Positions 17,701-24,998 of a stretch of DNA of 64,000 bases are shown here, piece after piece (the stretch's first letter is position 1; each line of letters starts with the position of its first letter). The DNA lies in the NCBI GenBank assembly GCA_964419545.1, contig CAYQQU010000019.1:1-64000 (forward strand). The letters are read 5' to 3'. The position numbers and the translations under genes are program-made. Below the pieces are notes generated by a model. The model searched no databases and was not told where the DNA came from. It was given only the letters and a program-made list of their open reading frames with translations. The stretch is from CAYQQU01 sp964419545 (lineage in GTDB: Bacteria > Bacteroidota > Bacteroidia > Chitinophagales > Saprospiraceae).

Positions 17701-18011
17701 TCGCCGCCGCGTACGAAAGAAGAAGCGTAGTAGGTGGCGACGCCCGGAACGATCTCGTCGGGTTTGACGACGTAAGGGATGGCCTTTTTCACCGGAATCT
17801 CACAGCTGGCGGCGATGGTCGCCGCTCCGAGGCCAAAGCCCAGATACTTCAGGAAGTCGCGGCGGCTGGCGCCGTTTTCCATGATCTGCTCGTCGACGAG
17901 ACTACCGGCTTTGCTCTCACTAAACTCCTGATTGACAACTTTCTGATAATCCGGATCATTGTTGAGCTGTTCAACGCCTACCCAGATGTCTTTTTTATGC
18001 TGTTTTTTCAT
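14703..18011 (-). CDS. actB: alternative complex III iron-sulfur/molybdopterin-like subunit ActB
   Basis: A 1102-residue peripheral subunit on the outer membrane face. The N-terminus has a Tat-like segment (SRRDFLKYLGFGLGAATIA, about 49-67) followed by Cys. The body resembles the molybdopterin oxidoreductase fold; ActB proteins lack the cofactor. The C-terminal part is a ferredoxin-like subunit with cysteine clusters at 861-871 (CIGCGACQVAC), 916-928 (CQHCDNAPCENVC), 948-958 (CIGTRYCANNC), 1015-1018 (CSFC) and 1045-1049 (CQTAC). The second Cys of the third group is replaced (CIGTRYC), so one cluster probably has three irons. Electrons go from quinol (ActC) through these clusters to ActA hemes. 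The start is 21 bases after the actA stop. Confidence 0.95.
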   Translation of the reverse strand: MKKQHKKDIWVGVEQLNNDPDYQKVVNQEFSESKAGSLVDEQIMENGASRRDFLKYLGFGLGAATIAASCEIPVKKAIPYVVKPDEIVPGVATYYASSFVRGGDYCAVLVKTREGRPIKIEGNSLSEVTMGGTSARVQASVLDLYDTNRFPGPMRVVDGAADRNNPLSWNQLDDEVTKKLNAGSQVRIVSHTILSPTAKKAIADFTARFPNTKVVQYDPVSSSAILEANEESFGQRAIPNYHFDRAQMIVSFDADFLGTWVSPIEYAAQYARNRRIEDPKKPAMSRHVQVESHMTLTGSNADNRILVKPSEQGAAIVALYNALASRMGRPQVNGPKLSSEAAAKIQRLAEQLGNYARRSLVVSGSNNVGEQVLVNAINDMLGNYDNTLDFERASYQRQGLDRDIQNLISEMNAGSVDAVFVMGDANPAFDIPNADKFAEGMQKVGLKVSLSGMPNETVALCDFVAPDSHYLESWGDAEPKAGMYSLIQPTIAPLFDTRQAPETLLRWSGSENLDREAEQPYLEYLRAHWETALFPRQNEYATFQVFWDSALHDGVFQTSPAAAPAPGQEEGGEYYAPAPAPAGFAGDVNAAARKVRRPSNAELEISFFETVNMGAGQYANNPWLLEMPDPVNRCAWGNYLAIPVTWDGSNSFQAFKNLNADEIRGKADLVDVEVNGVTQAATVVRQFGQMVNTFGLAIGFGRAITGRLNNEMGENTGTNVYPWLTLDENGNTRYYAEVTSVSEKTGEDREFACVQYHHTMGVTARDENGEVVKDESTGEPLNVDEKTIMAVGSGFQGGITDRSIIYQANVEEVGELAHHIEEKRSEAKKLNESTLYPYEEYEETIYSQGHWWAMHVDLNACIGCGACQVACIAENNVPVVGKTEVARHHEMTWLRIDRYYYGDYENPNVVYQPMMCQHCDNAPCENVCPVAATPHSSEGLNQMTYNRCIGTRYCANNCPYKVRRFNWLDYTTADIFPANEYDVDGEELPFGADNLTRMVLNPDVTVRSRGVIEKCSFCMQRIQEGKLTAKREGRRLRDTDIKTACQTACPTGAIVFGDRNDKKSMVRERWDNPLNYFVLEETNVRSSVLYTAKVNNRDEEIA

Positions 18012-18032
18012 TTGTTTATAACGTGTCGTGAA

Positions 18033-19457
18033 TTAATAGTGGCACTTCTGGCATTCCAGGCCGCCGATATCCTCTACCGTAACTTTATCGCGTTCGCCCT
18101 CCGCCATCTGTTCGTGGTAGCGAGCGTAGGTATTGTAGTAATCATTGTCCTTGAACTGCACCTCCGTCTGACGGTGGCAGTTGACGCACCAGCCCATGGA
18201 CAGAGGAGCATACTGTTTGGCGATCTCCATTTCTTCCATCGGCCCGTGGCAGGTTTCGCATTCGACCTTACCGACCGAGACGTGCTGGGAGTGATTGAAA
18301 TAAACGTGATCCGGCAGGTTGTGGATACGCACCCACTCGATGGGGCCGGCGATCTTATCGTCGCCGAACTCTTCGGCGGTCAGGGAGGTGACAATGCCTT
18401 CCCACTGCTCTTCGATAAGGCGTTCGCCTTCGTCATCCATGGCGCCCTGCTCCTTGACGTAGGTATCGGCGATCCAGCGCTTGTAGATCTGTTCGATCTC
18501 TTCGCGGTCGAGCTGTTCGTAATCTTCAATGTATTCGTCGATGCTCGGATCGTATCCGATAGAAGCGTAGATCTTGGTAAGTTCAGCAGTGCCGTATTCC
18601 GAACCGACCTTGATGGCGCGGTGGCAGTTCATACAGGTATTGGCGGCGGGAATAACGGCGTGCTTACTGCGGCGGGCGCTGTCGTGGCAGTACTCGCATT
18701 CGATCTTCTGCAGGCCGGCGTGCTTGGCGTGTGAGAATTTGATCGGCTGCTCGGGCTCGTACCCTTGCTGGCGGCCCAGCATGATGGCGTTATTGACTGT
18801 GGTGTAGCCGCCGAGGACGACCAGCGCGAAAATGACGAAAGCGATGACGCCCTTGCTCGTCAGGATCTCGACCAGCGTCTTGCGGCGCGCCGGCGCATTG
18901 CCTTCGCGCACTTGCACCATATAATTGAGGTTGGCGACGATGCGGGCCAGCACCACGGCGAGAATGCCGAGGATCAGCGCCAGGGCGATGAAGAGCAGCG
19001 TGTTGTCGCTTTCCTCTTCCGTGGCCTGGGCGACCGGGCCTTCGGCAACCGGCGGTTTCGGGCCGATCGCACCGGTGTAGACGCCTTCGACGTAAGCGAG
19101 AATGTTTTCAATGTCCTGGTCGCTCAGGTTGAGGAAGTTGTTCATCAGATTGGGCTTCCACTCTTCCCACAATTCAACGGCGCGCGGATGGCCCTCGTTG
19201 ATCATCTTCTGGGAGTTGCGAATCCAGTCGTAAAGGTCTTCGCGCGGATATTCCGACCACCGTTCGTCTACCCCACCGAGGGCGGGACCGGTGAGGTCGT
19301 CTTTCATATTTTTGTTGTGGCAGGCTGCGCAATTGTTGCGGAACAACGTCTTTCCCGCTTCAATATCGGCAGATTGATCCTGTCCGAAAACGGAAGTTGC
19401 CAGCAGCACCAGTAAAAGGGAGGTGATTAACCGGCATAACGACGACTTATATATCAT
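18033..19457 (-). CDS. actA: alternative complex III multiheme cytochrome ActA with extra cytochrome domain
   Basis: A 474-residue multiheme c-type cytochrome and the first gene of the act-cta cluster. After a signal peptide (about 1-25) there is a monoheme cytochrome c domain (CAACH, 43-47), two membrane-spanning segments (about 153-172 and 203-219), then the classical pentaheme part with CxxCH at 254-258, 275-279, 400-404, 424-428 and 469-473. The last site ends one residue before the C-terminus. This gives six heme sites in all; the pentaheme domain alone is the core ActA form. The N-terminal domain probably adds an electron exit or entry site. Confidence 0.93.
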   Translation of the reverse strand: MIYKSSLCRLITSLLLVLLATSVFGQDQSADIEAGKTLFRNNCAACHNKNMKDDLTGPALGGVDERWSEYPREDLYDWIRNSQKMINEGHPRAVELWEEWKPNLMNNFLNLSDQDIENILAYVEGVYTGAIGPKPPVAEGPVAQATEEESDNTLLFIALALILGILAVVLARIVANLNYMVQVREGNAPARRKTLVEILTSKGVIAFVIFALVVLGGYTTVNNAIMLGRQQGYEPEQPIKFSHAKHAGLQKIECEYCHDSARRSKHAVIPAANTCMNCHRAIKVGSEYGTAELTKIYASIGYDPSIDEYIEDYEQLDREEIEQIYKRWIADTYVKEQGAMDDEGERLIEEQWEGIVTSLTAEEFGDDKIAGPIEWVRIHNLPDHVYFNHSQHVSVGKVECETCHGPMEEMEIAKQYAPLSMGWCVNCHRQTEVQFKDNDYYNTYARYHEQMAEGERDKVTVEDIGGLECQKCHY

Positions 19458-19516
19458 GATCTTTGAATGTTTTATCTTTTCTAAAAGTGTGAAAACACAA
19501 CTTTTTTCAATCGAAA

Positions 19517-19524
19517 CAAAGATA
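19517..19524 (-). promoter_or_regulatory. candidate -7 box for the act-cta cluster
   Basis: Read on the minus strand the bases are TATCTTTG, a full match to the Bacteroidota -7 consensus TAnnTTTG, about 60 bases before the actA ATG. No clear -33 element was found. The AT-rich surroundings support a promoter. Confidence 0.5.
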
Positions 19525-19565
19525 TAATCTGAACACTTTTTTTAACAGTTTTTTGATAGAACGAA

Positions 19566-19594
19566 ATTCTATTTAGATCGGGTCTAAATAGAAT
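19566..19594. promoter_or_regulatory. perfect 12-bp inverted repeat upstream of actA
   Basis: ATTCTATTTAGA (19566-19577) and TCTAAATAGAAT (19583-19594) are exact complements around TCGGG. It lies about 42 bases upstream of the candidate -7 box for actA and downstream of nothing on the plus strand, so an operator is more likely than a terminator. The regulator is unknown. Confidence 0.45.
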
Positions 19595-19752
19595 CCATTC
19601 ACGAACAAGGACTTAGCCAGAATATAGTTTGACAGCCCAGGTTGATAAATGGCATTTATTTTTCAAAACACCTGCTTATCCCAAGTATATTTTCCGGCAT
19701 AGCCTGGTCGTTAAACAAAATCAATGATCATATATAGCTTGATCTATATTTG

Positions 19753-20658
19753 TCAAACCGATACTTGCGCCTTGATGTGCGGATGGGGATGGTAATCCGA
19801 CAACGTAAAATCTTCAAACGCGAATGAAAATAAGTCTTTTACCTCCGGGTTGAGCGTCATACGGGGCAGCGGTCGCAATTCGCGGGACAGCTGCAACTCG
19901 GCTTGTGCGAGGTGATTGTTGTACAGGTGAACATCGCCGAAAGTATGGATAAATTCGCCCGGCGCCAGGTCGCAGACCTGTGCGATCATCATCGTCAGCA
20001 AGGCGTAAGAAGCAATATTGAACGGCACGCCCAGAAAAACGTCGGCCGAGCGCTGATAGAGCTGGCACGACAGGCGGCCTTCCGCGACGTAAAACTGGAA
20101 AAGGGCGTGGCAGGGCGGCAGCCCCGACCTGGCCATAACGGGAATGTCGGCCGGATTCCAGGCCGAAACGATCAGCCGGCGCGAATGGGGTTTTTGTTTA
20201 ATATCGGCCACGACCTGCGCGATCTGGTCCACGCCGCCGAAGTTGCGCCATTGGCGTCCGTAAACCGGCCCCAGCTCGCCCCACTTCGCGGCAAAATCGG
20301 CATCGGTTCTCACCCGTTCCACGAATTCGCGCATCTTCGCTTTCCATTCTTCGCTGTACTTGGGAAGCGCGTCCGCCAGGCCCTGTTCCTCCAGCCAGTG
20401 CTGGTAGGGCCAGTCGTTCCAGATGCTGACGCCGTTCTGGACGAGATAGCGGATGTTGGTATCGCCGCGCAGAAACCAAAGCAACTCGTGAATGACCGAC
20501 TTGAGGTGGATCTTCTTTGTGGTGATCAGCGGAAAACCGGCCTGCAAATCGAACCGCATCTGATAGCCGAACACGCTGACGGTGCCGGTGCCCGTACGGT
20601 CGTCCTTACGGACGCCTCGGGCCAGAATGTGGCGGAGCAGATCGTGGTACTGCTTCAT
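19753..20658 (-). CDS. thyA: thymidylate synthase
   Basis: A 301-residue thymidylate synthase, which methylates dUMP to dTMP using methylene-tetrahydrofolate. Seen in the sequence: the phosphate-binding DDRTGTGT near the N-terminus, FPLITTKKIHLKSVIHELLWFL, the catalytic PPCHALFQFYV with Cys183, and QRSADVFLGVPFNIASYALL. It is longer than the 264-residue E. coli enzyme owing to an insertion in the small domain (around LADALPKYSEEWKAKMREFV), as in the Lactobacillus casei type. The ATG at 20658 gives the usual MKQYHDLL start; a TTG five codons upstream is less likely. A -7 box lies upstream at 20699-20706. Confidence 0.97.
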   Translation of the reverse strand: MKQYHDLLRHILARGVRKDDRTGTGTVSVFGYQMRFDLQAGFPLITTKKIHLKSVIHELLWFLRGDTNIRYLVQNGVSIWNDWPYQHWLEEQGLADALPKYSEEWKAKMREFVERVRTDADFAAKWGELGPVYGRQWRNFGGVDQIAQVVADIKQKPHSRRLIVSAWNPADIPVMARSGLPPCHALFQFYVAEGRLSCQLYQRSADVFLGVPFNIASYALLTMMIAQVCDLAPGEFIHTFGDVHLYNNHLAQAELQLSRELRPLPRMTLNPEVKDLFSFAFEDFTLSDYHPHPHIKAQVSV

Positions 20659-20698
20659 GTTTTTTGTTTGCAAGTTTTCCGGTAGCGTAAAATCGCGG

Positions 20699-20706
20699 CA
20701 AAGCTA
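20699..20706 (-). promoter_or_regulatory. candidate -7 box for thyA
   Basis: The minus-strand bases are TAGCTTTG, matching TAnnTTTG, about 40 bases before the thyA ATG, in an AT-rich divergent intergenic region. Confidence 0.45.
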
Positions 20707-20743
20707 CAATTATTATCCAAATGTTAAAAAAATTAACTTATTT

Positions 20744-20751
20744 TAGTTTTG
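20744..20751 (+). promoter_or_regulatory. candidate -7 box for the START-domain gene
   Basis: TAGTTTTG matches TAnnTTTG, about 65 bases before the ATG at 20817. Confidence 0.4.
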
Positions 20752-20816
20752 CCCAACCTTCGCCTTTGTCCGCACTGTTATGTTAGCGGTTGTACCAAAA
20801 ACGCTGCAAACGTATT

Positions 20817-21479
20817 ATGCTTTCCCGAACCTCTATCGCGACCTGCTTTTTCCTGGTGCTGGCTATCCCGTTTTTCGGCCAGGACGGCGACTGGAAACTC
20901 AAAAACGACCGCGACGGCCTGCGCGTCTATTACCGCAAACCCGACGATTCGAACGTCAACGAGATCCGCATCGAGACCCGCCTCCCGGGCTCGCTCAGCT
21001 CGGTCATCGCCGTCCTGAAAGACGTGCCCGCTTACAGCAGCTGGATCTACAACTGCGAGTCGGCGCAACGCCTGAAGCCGCCGCGCGACCAGGCGGGCCT
21101 GTACTACTGCGAGATCGACTTCCCGTGGCCCCTCAGCAATCGCGATTTCATCGCCCGCAGCACCATCCGGCAGGATGCAAAGTCCAAAAAAGTGTTTATC
21201 GAAGTGTCCGGCGACCCGGACTACCGGCCGGAAAACGAGGGGCTCGTCCGCATCGAGACGCTGCAGATCCACTATGAACTCACGCCCCTGCGCTCCGGCG
21301 AGGTCGATATGATCTACGAGCTCAAGTCGGAGCCCGGCGGCAGCATCCCCGCCTGGCTGGTGAATATGTTCGTCTCCAAAGGCCCAACGGAAACGATCAA
21401 GGGGCTGCGCGAAATGATCGCTCGCCCCGAATACCTGACGGCCCGACTACCGTTCCTCGACGATCCGTGCATCAAGTAA
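20817..21479 (+). CDS. START/lipid-binding domain secreted protein
   Basis: A 220-residue protein with a signal peptide (MLSRTSIATCFFLVLAIPFFG) and a START-like domain. The pattern is DGLRVYYRKPDDSNVNEIRIETRLPGSLSSVIAVLKDVPAYSSWIYNCESAQRL followed by YYCEIDFPWPLSNRDFIARS, typical of bacterial START/PITP-like proteins that bind a hydrophobic ligand in an alpha/beta grip fold. The ligand is unknown. The ATG at 20817 is preferred to the upstream start at 20790 because it begins the signal peptide. It is divergent from thyA and 88 bases upstream of the UbiD-type gene. Confidence 0.82.
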   Translation: MLSRTSIATCFFLVLAIPFFGQDGDWKLKNDRDGLRVYYRKPDDSNVNEIRIETRLPGSLSSVIAVLKDVPAYSSWIYNCESAQRLKPPRDQAGLYYCEIDFPWPLSNRDFIARSTIRQDAKSKKVFIEVSGDPDYRPENEGLVRIETLQIHYELTPLRSGEVDMIYELKSEPGGSIPAWLVNMFVSKGPTETIKGLREMIARPEYLTARLPFLDDPCIK

Positions 21480-21567
21480 ACGGCAACCAAGCGGCGTTTT
21501 CTTTGTTGGGAAACCAAAATAGCTGCCGGTTCTCTCCTACCGGCGTTCACCAAACCGGCCACAAACT

Positions 21568-23406
21568 ATGAGTTACCCTAGCATGTCGGCGGCAGTCGAA
21601 GACCTGGAAAAACACGGTCGGCTCGTCCGCATCCGCACCGAAGTCGACCCCGACCTCGAAACGGCGGAAATCCACCGGCGCGTCTTCGACGCGGGCGGCC
21701 CTGCCCTGCTCTTCGAACGCGTCAAAGGCAGTCCTTTTCCGGCTGTTTCCAACCTATACGGCACTTATGAGCGCACCGAGTTTTTGTTTCGCCACACCCT
21801 GGAGCTGGTCCAGAAAGTCATTGAACTGAAAGCGGACCCCGCCCATTTTTTCCAAAATCCGCTGCGCTACCTTTCTGCGCCCTTCACCGCTTTGTCGGCC
21901 CTGCCGCTGCGCCGGCGCTTTGGCAAACCACCTATCCTGCAGGGAACGACCACCATCGACCAGTTGCCGCAGATCAAATCGTGGCCGATGGACGGCGGCG
22001 CTTTCGTAACGCTGCCCCAGGTCTTCACCCTGCCCCCCGGCTCGAAGCGCATCATGGAATCCAACCTGGGCATGTATCGCATTCAGCTGTCGGGCAACGA
22101 CTACCAGCTGAACCGGGAGGTCGGCATGCACTATCAGCTGCACCGCGGCATCGGCGTGCACCATACGCAGTACAACGCGAGCGACGAGCCTTTCCGCTGT
22201 TCCATCTTTGTGGGCGGCCCACCCTCGCACGCCTTCGCCGCCATCATGCCGCTGCCGGAAGGGCTCTCGGAGCTCACTTTTGCCGGTATGCTGGGCGGCC
22301 GCCGCTTCGGATACCTCCGGCGCAACGGCCACTTTCTGAGCGCCGACGCCGACTTCGTGATCACCGGCCTCATCCGCAAGGGCGAAAAGAAACCGGAGGG
22401 CCCCTTCGGCGACCACCTCGGCTACTACAGCCTGCAACACGATTTCCCGGTCATGGAGGTCGAGCAGGTATACCACCGCCCCGACGCCATTTGGCATTTT
22501 ACCGTGGTCGGACGACCGCCCCAGGAGGATTCGAGCTTCGGCTACCTGATCCACCAGCTGGTCAGATTGCTCACGCCCCAGGAGTTTCCGGGCATCGTTG
22601 AACTCAACGCCGTCGACGCAGCCGGCGTACACCCCTTGCTGCTGGCCATCGGCAGCGAACGCTATATGCCGTTCCGGGAACGCAGGCCCGAAGAGATCCT
22701 CACCCAGGCCAACCGCATTCTCGGCTCAGGACAAACCTCGCTGGCCAAGTTCCTGCTGATCGCCGCCCGGGGCGACGCCCCCGGGCTCAGCACCCACGAT
22801 ATTCCCGGCTTCTTCCGGCACCTGCTGGAGCGCATCGACTGGACGCGCGACCTCCACTTTCAGACCCAAACGACCATCGATACCCTCGACTATTCGGGCA
22901 CCGACTGGAATGCCGGCTCCAAGGTGGTGATGGCCTGCTGCGGCGATCCCCGACGCGAGCTGGCGGCCGAACGGAACGGCGACCTCCAGCTGCCGCCCGG
23001 CTTCCGACAGCCCCGGGTGGTGCTGCCGGGCGTATTGGCCATCGAAGGACCGAAATTCGAAGAAGCGTCGGGCTACGAGGACTGCCGCTTGCTCACCCAT
23101 TTCCTGGAACGGGTGGACCTCGACGGCTTTCCCCTGCTGCTGCTGGTTGACGACAGCACCTTCGTAGCCGAAACGCTCAACAACTTCCTGTGGACCACCT
23201 TCACCCGCGCCAATCCCTCGCACGACATCCACGGCGTGTACAGCTTCGTGGAACACAAACACTGGGGATGCCGCGGGCCCTTGCTGATCGACGCCCGACG
23301 CAAACCGCACCACGCCCCGCCGCTCGTCCCCGACGCCAAGGTCAGCGAAAAGGTAGACCGGCTTTTTGCCAAGGGCGGGGAACTTGCCGGGTTGGGGGGA
23401 GGTTGA
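21568..23406 (+). CDS. UbiD family decarboxylase
   Basis: A 612-residue UbiD-type decarboxylase using prenylated FMN. Recognisable segments include NREVGMHYQLHRGIGVHH (about 181-198), FVGGPPSHAFAAIMPLPEGLSEL, and EGPFGDHLGYYS (about 276-287), which corresponds to the conserved glutamate-containing EGPFGE loop with Asp in the usual Glu place. The length fits the long form found in menaquinone-making Bacteroidota; a role in menaquinone synthesis is plausible but not shown here. The last codon runs into a hexanucleotide array: the TGA at 23404-23406 is part of the first GGTTGA unit. Confidence 0.88.
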   Translation: MSYPSMSAAVEDLEKHGRLVRIRTEVDPDLETAEIHRRVFDAGGPALLFERVKGSPFPAVSNLYGTYERTEFLFRHTLELVQKVIELKADPAHFFQNPLRYLSAPFTALSALPLRRRFGKPPILQGTTTIDQLPQIKSWPMDGGAFVTLPQVFTLPPGSKRIMESNLGMYRIQLSGNDYQLNREVGMHYQLHRGIGVHHTQYNASDEPFRCSIFVGGPPSHAFAAIMPLPEGLSELTFAGMLGGRRFGYLRRNGHFLSADADFVITGLIRKGEKKPEGPFGDHLGYYSLQHDFPVMEVEQVYHRPDAIWHFTVVGRPPQEDSSFGYLIHQLVRLLTPQEFPGIVELNAVDAAGVHPLLLAIGSERYMPFRERRPEEILTQANRILGSGQTSLAKFLLIAARGDAPGLSTHDIPGFFRHLLERIDWTRDLHFQTQTTIDTLDYSGTDWNAGSKVVMACCGDPRRELAAERNGDLQLPPGFRQPRVVLPGVLAIEGPKFEEASGYEDCRLLTHFLERVDLDGFPLLLLVDDSTFVAETLNNFLWTTFTRANPSHDIHGVYSFVEHKHWGCRGPLLIDARRKPHHAPPLVPDAKVSEKVDRLFAKGGELAGLGGG

Positions 23407-23502
23407 GGTTAAGGTTGAGGTTAAGGTTAAGGTTGAGGTTGAGGTTAAGGTTGAGGTTGAGGTTGAGGGGGAGGGGGAGGTTGAGGGGGAGGTTGAGGGG
23501 GA
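23395..23502. repeat. hexanucleotide tandem array (GGTTGA/GGTTAA/GGGGGA)
   Basis: Eighteen consecutive hexamers of the form GG(TT or GG)(A or G)A. The order from 23395 is one GGGGGA, eleven units alternating irregularly between GGTTGA and GGTTAA, then a mix of GGGGGA and GGTTGA. In the frame of the upstream decarboxylase every GGTTGA or GGTTAA unit ends in a stop codon, so the gene stops in the second unit and would stop again every six bases. The array ends 37 bases before the next gene and leaves reading frames unchanged if units are gained or lost. Confidence 0.92.
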
Positions 23503-23539
23503 GGGAGGAAGAATTAGTTAACGCCGTTCCAAAAACGAG

Positions 23540-24607
23540 ATGATCGACCTGTGTTCAAAGCTAGAGCGACCGGACCGTTTCGGGGCCGAAGAGCTGGACG
23601 CCTTTCTGGCGGCAGGTTGGCGTCCTATGGGTCAAAGCATCTACACCTCGCATTTTTCACAGTTTAACGACGGGCGCATCTACTCCACGCTTTGCACCCG
23701 ACTGCCGCTGCACGACCACCGGTTCGGCAAAAGCCGGCGCAAATTGCTGCGGCGCAACGACCGGCAATTCCAGTGTGTTGTGCGGCCGGCCCGCCTCACG
23801 CCGCGCAAGCGCATCGTCAACCGCCGTTACGAGGCCGCCTTTCCGCACCGCCACTATCCAACCCTCGAATTTCACCTGTACAACGACGAAGGGACCACCG
23901 TTTTCGATACCCAGGAGCTGGAAGTATACGCCGGCGACCGGCTCGTAGCCTTCAGCTTTTTTGATCTGGGCCGCAACAGCATCTACAGCAAGATCGGGAT
24001 TTACGATCCCGCTCTGCGGCAATCCAGCCTGGGCCTTTACACCATGCTCAAGGAGATCGAATGGGGAATGGAGCACCATTACGCCTACTACTACCCCGGC
24101 TACGTCGCCCCCGGGTATCCGGAGTTCGATTACAAACACCGGGTCGGGCCGCTGCAATTCCTGGACCTCGCCCGCGAACAGTGGCGGCCGTTTGCCGACC
24201 TCAAGGAGGAAGATATCCCGATCCGGGCCATGGAAGCTCGCCTGCAGGCGCTCGCCGGCGAGTTGCGCCGACGCGGTGTGGACAGCCGCCTTTTCTTTTA
24301 TCCTCATTTCGACCTCAACCTGGTTTACGACCTGCCGTCGCTCGTCTATTTATCCTATCCGGTGTTCCTGTTGCTGCATCGGCGGGAACAGCCCGGGGCT
24401 TACGCGCTGGTGGTGTATGACTTTGCCACGCAGCGATACGAGCGCCTGCGGTGCCGATTCCTGTCCAGCCTCCTGTCGGGCGAATCCGCAGACAGCCGGT
24501 ATTTCGATCCCATCGTTTTGGTCAAAGAAACCTGTGTTGCGTTTCCATCGGAGAGCGAGATGGCCGATTGGGAATGCCGCGGCGACGCGTCCGAAAAGAG
24601 CCGTTGA
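23540..24607 (+). CDS. ATE-like transferase, paralogue 1
   Basis: A 355-residue protein of the arginyl-tRNA-protein transferase (R-transferase, C-terminal) fold. Motifs are YEVYAGDRLVAFSFFDLG-like sequence at about 130-146, then YDPALRQSSLGLYTMLKEIEW and YYYPGYVAPGYPEFDYKHRVGP (about 189-210), which match ATE/Bpt proteins and the related GNAT fold. ATE enzymes attach Arg or Leu to protein N-termini. The Cys-rich N-terminal region of classical ATE is not seen, so the substrate is uncertain and a peptide-aminoacyl transfer role is inference. It follows the hexamer array and is paired with an equal-length paralogue at 24999. Confidence 0.75.
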   Translation: MIDLCSKLERPDRFGAEELDAFLAAGWRPMGQSIYTSHFSQFNDGRIYSTLCTRLPLHDHRFGKSRRKLLRRNDRQFQCVVRPARLTPRKRIVNRRYEAAFPHRHYPTLEFHLYNDEGTTVFDTQELEVYAGDRLVAFSFFDLGRNSIYSKIGIYDPALRQSSLGLYTMLKEIEWGMEHHYAYYYPGYVAPGYPEFDYKHRVGPLQFLDLAREQWRPFADLKEEDIPIRAMEARLQALAGELRRRGVDSRLFFYPHFDLNLVYDLPSLVYLSYPVFLLLHRREQPGAYALVVYDFATQRYERLRCRFLSSLLSGESADSRYFDPIVLVKETCVAFPSESEMADWECRGDASEKSR

Positions 24608-24998
24608 CCCCAAAAAATGAATCCAGATCGTAAAATTCCGAGTAAAAGCTAGTAATTTTCGCGAAGTCCGGATATCAGGTAAGTGCCTTCTAAGTTAACC
24701 CGGATTATTCATGGGTTCTTCGTCATGGCGGTCGTCAAGCTTGCGTTCGCGCAGGCGGGCGACACGCAGGCATATCCCCAGATACCGTGCGCATCGACCA
24801 ACGAGCAAACGCAAGAATGGCGGGCGGCAATAGATTAATCCATGAATAATCCGGGTTAAATCCACGTTTTCTCATCGCTGCGAACGCTTTTCCGGCCGGT
24901 TATTTCCGGGTGTAGAAACGGGATTGCCCCGGCCGGACGCGCCAAAAACGAAAACTCAAAAGCATTTGTTAGTGAATTTACAAAACGGTTCAGCCTTG
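24608..24998. other. intergenic space between ATE-like paralogues
   Basis: This 391-base space holds the MITE-like element at 24696-24858. An upstream TTG at 24924 opens the frame of the next gene, but conservation with the paralogue starts only at the ATG at 24999. No other gene is visible. Confidence 0.5.
24696..24858. repeat. MITE-like element, copy B
   Basis: A 163-bp non-coding element with perfect 19-bp inverted ends: TAACCCGGATTATTCATGG at 24696-24714 and its exact complement at 24840-24858. The interior resembles copy A at 2039-2202. It is inserted between two paralogous genes. Confidence 0.75.

Noticed and set aside
23395..23502. CRISPR-like or telomere-like array
   Set aside because: Units are only six bases without spacers; the similarity to telomere repeats is superficial and the array is internal.
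24924..24998. upstream TTG start of ATE-like paralogue 2
   Set aside because: The added 25 residues have no match in the paralogue, whose similarity begins at the ATG at 24999.
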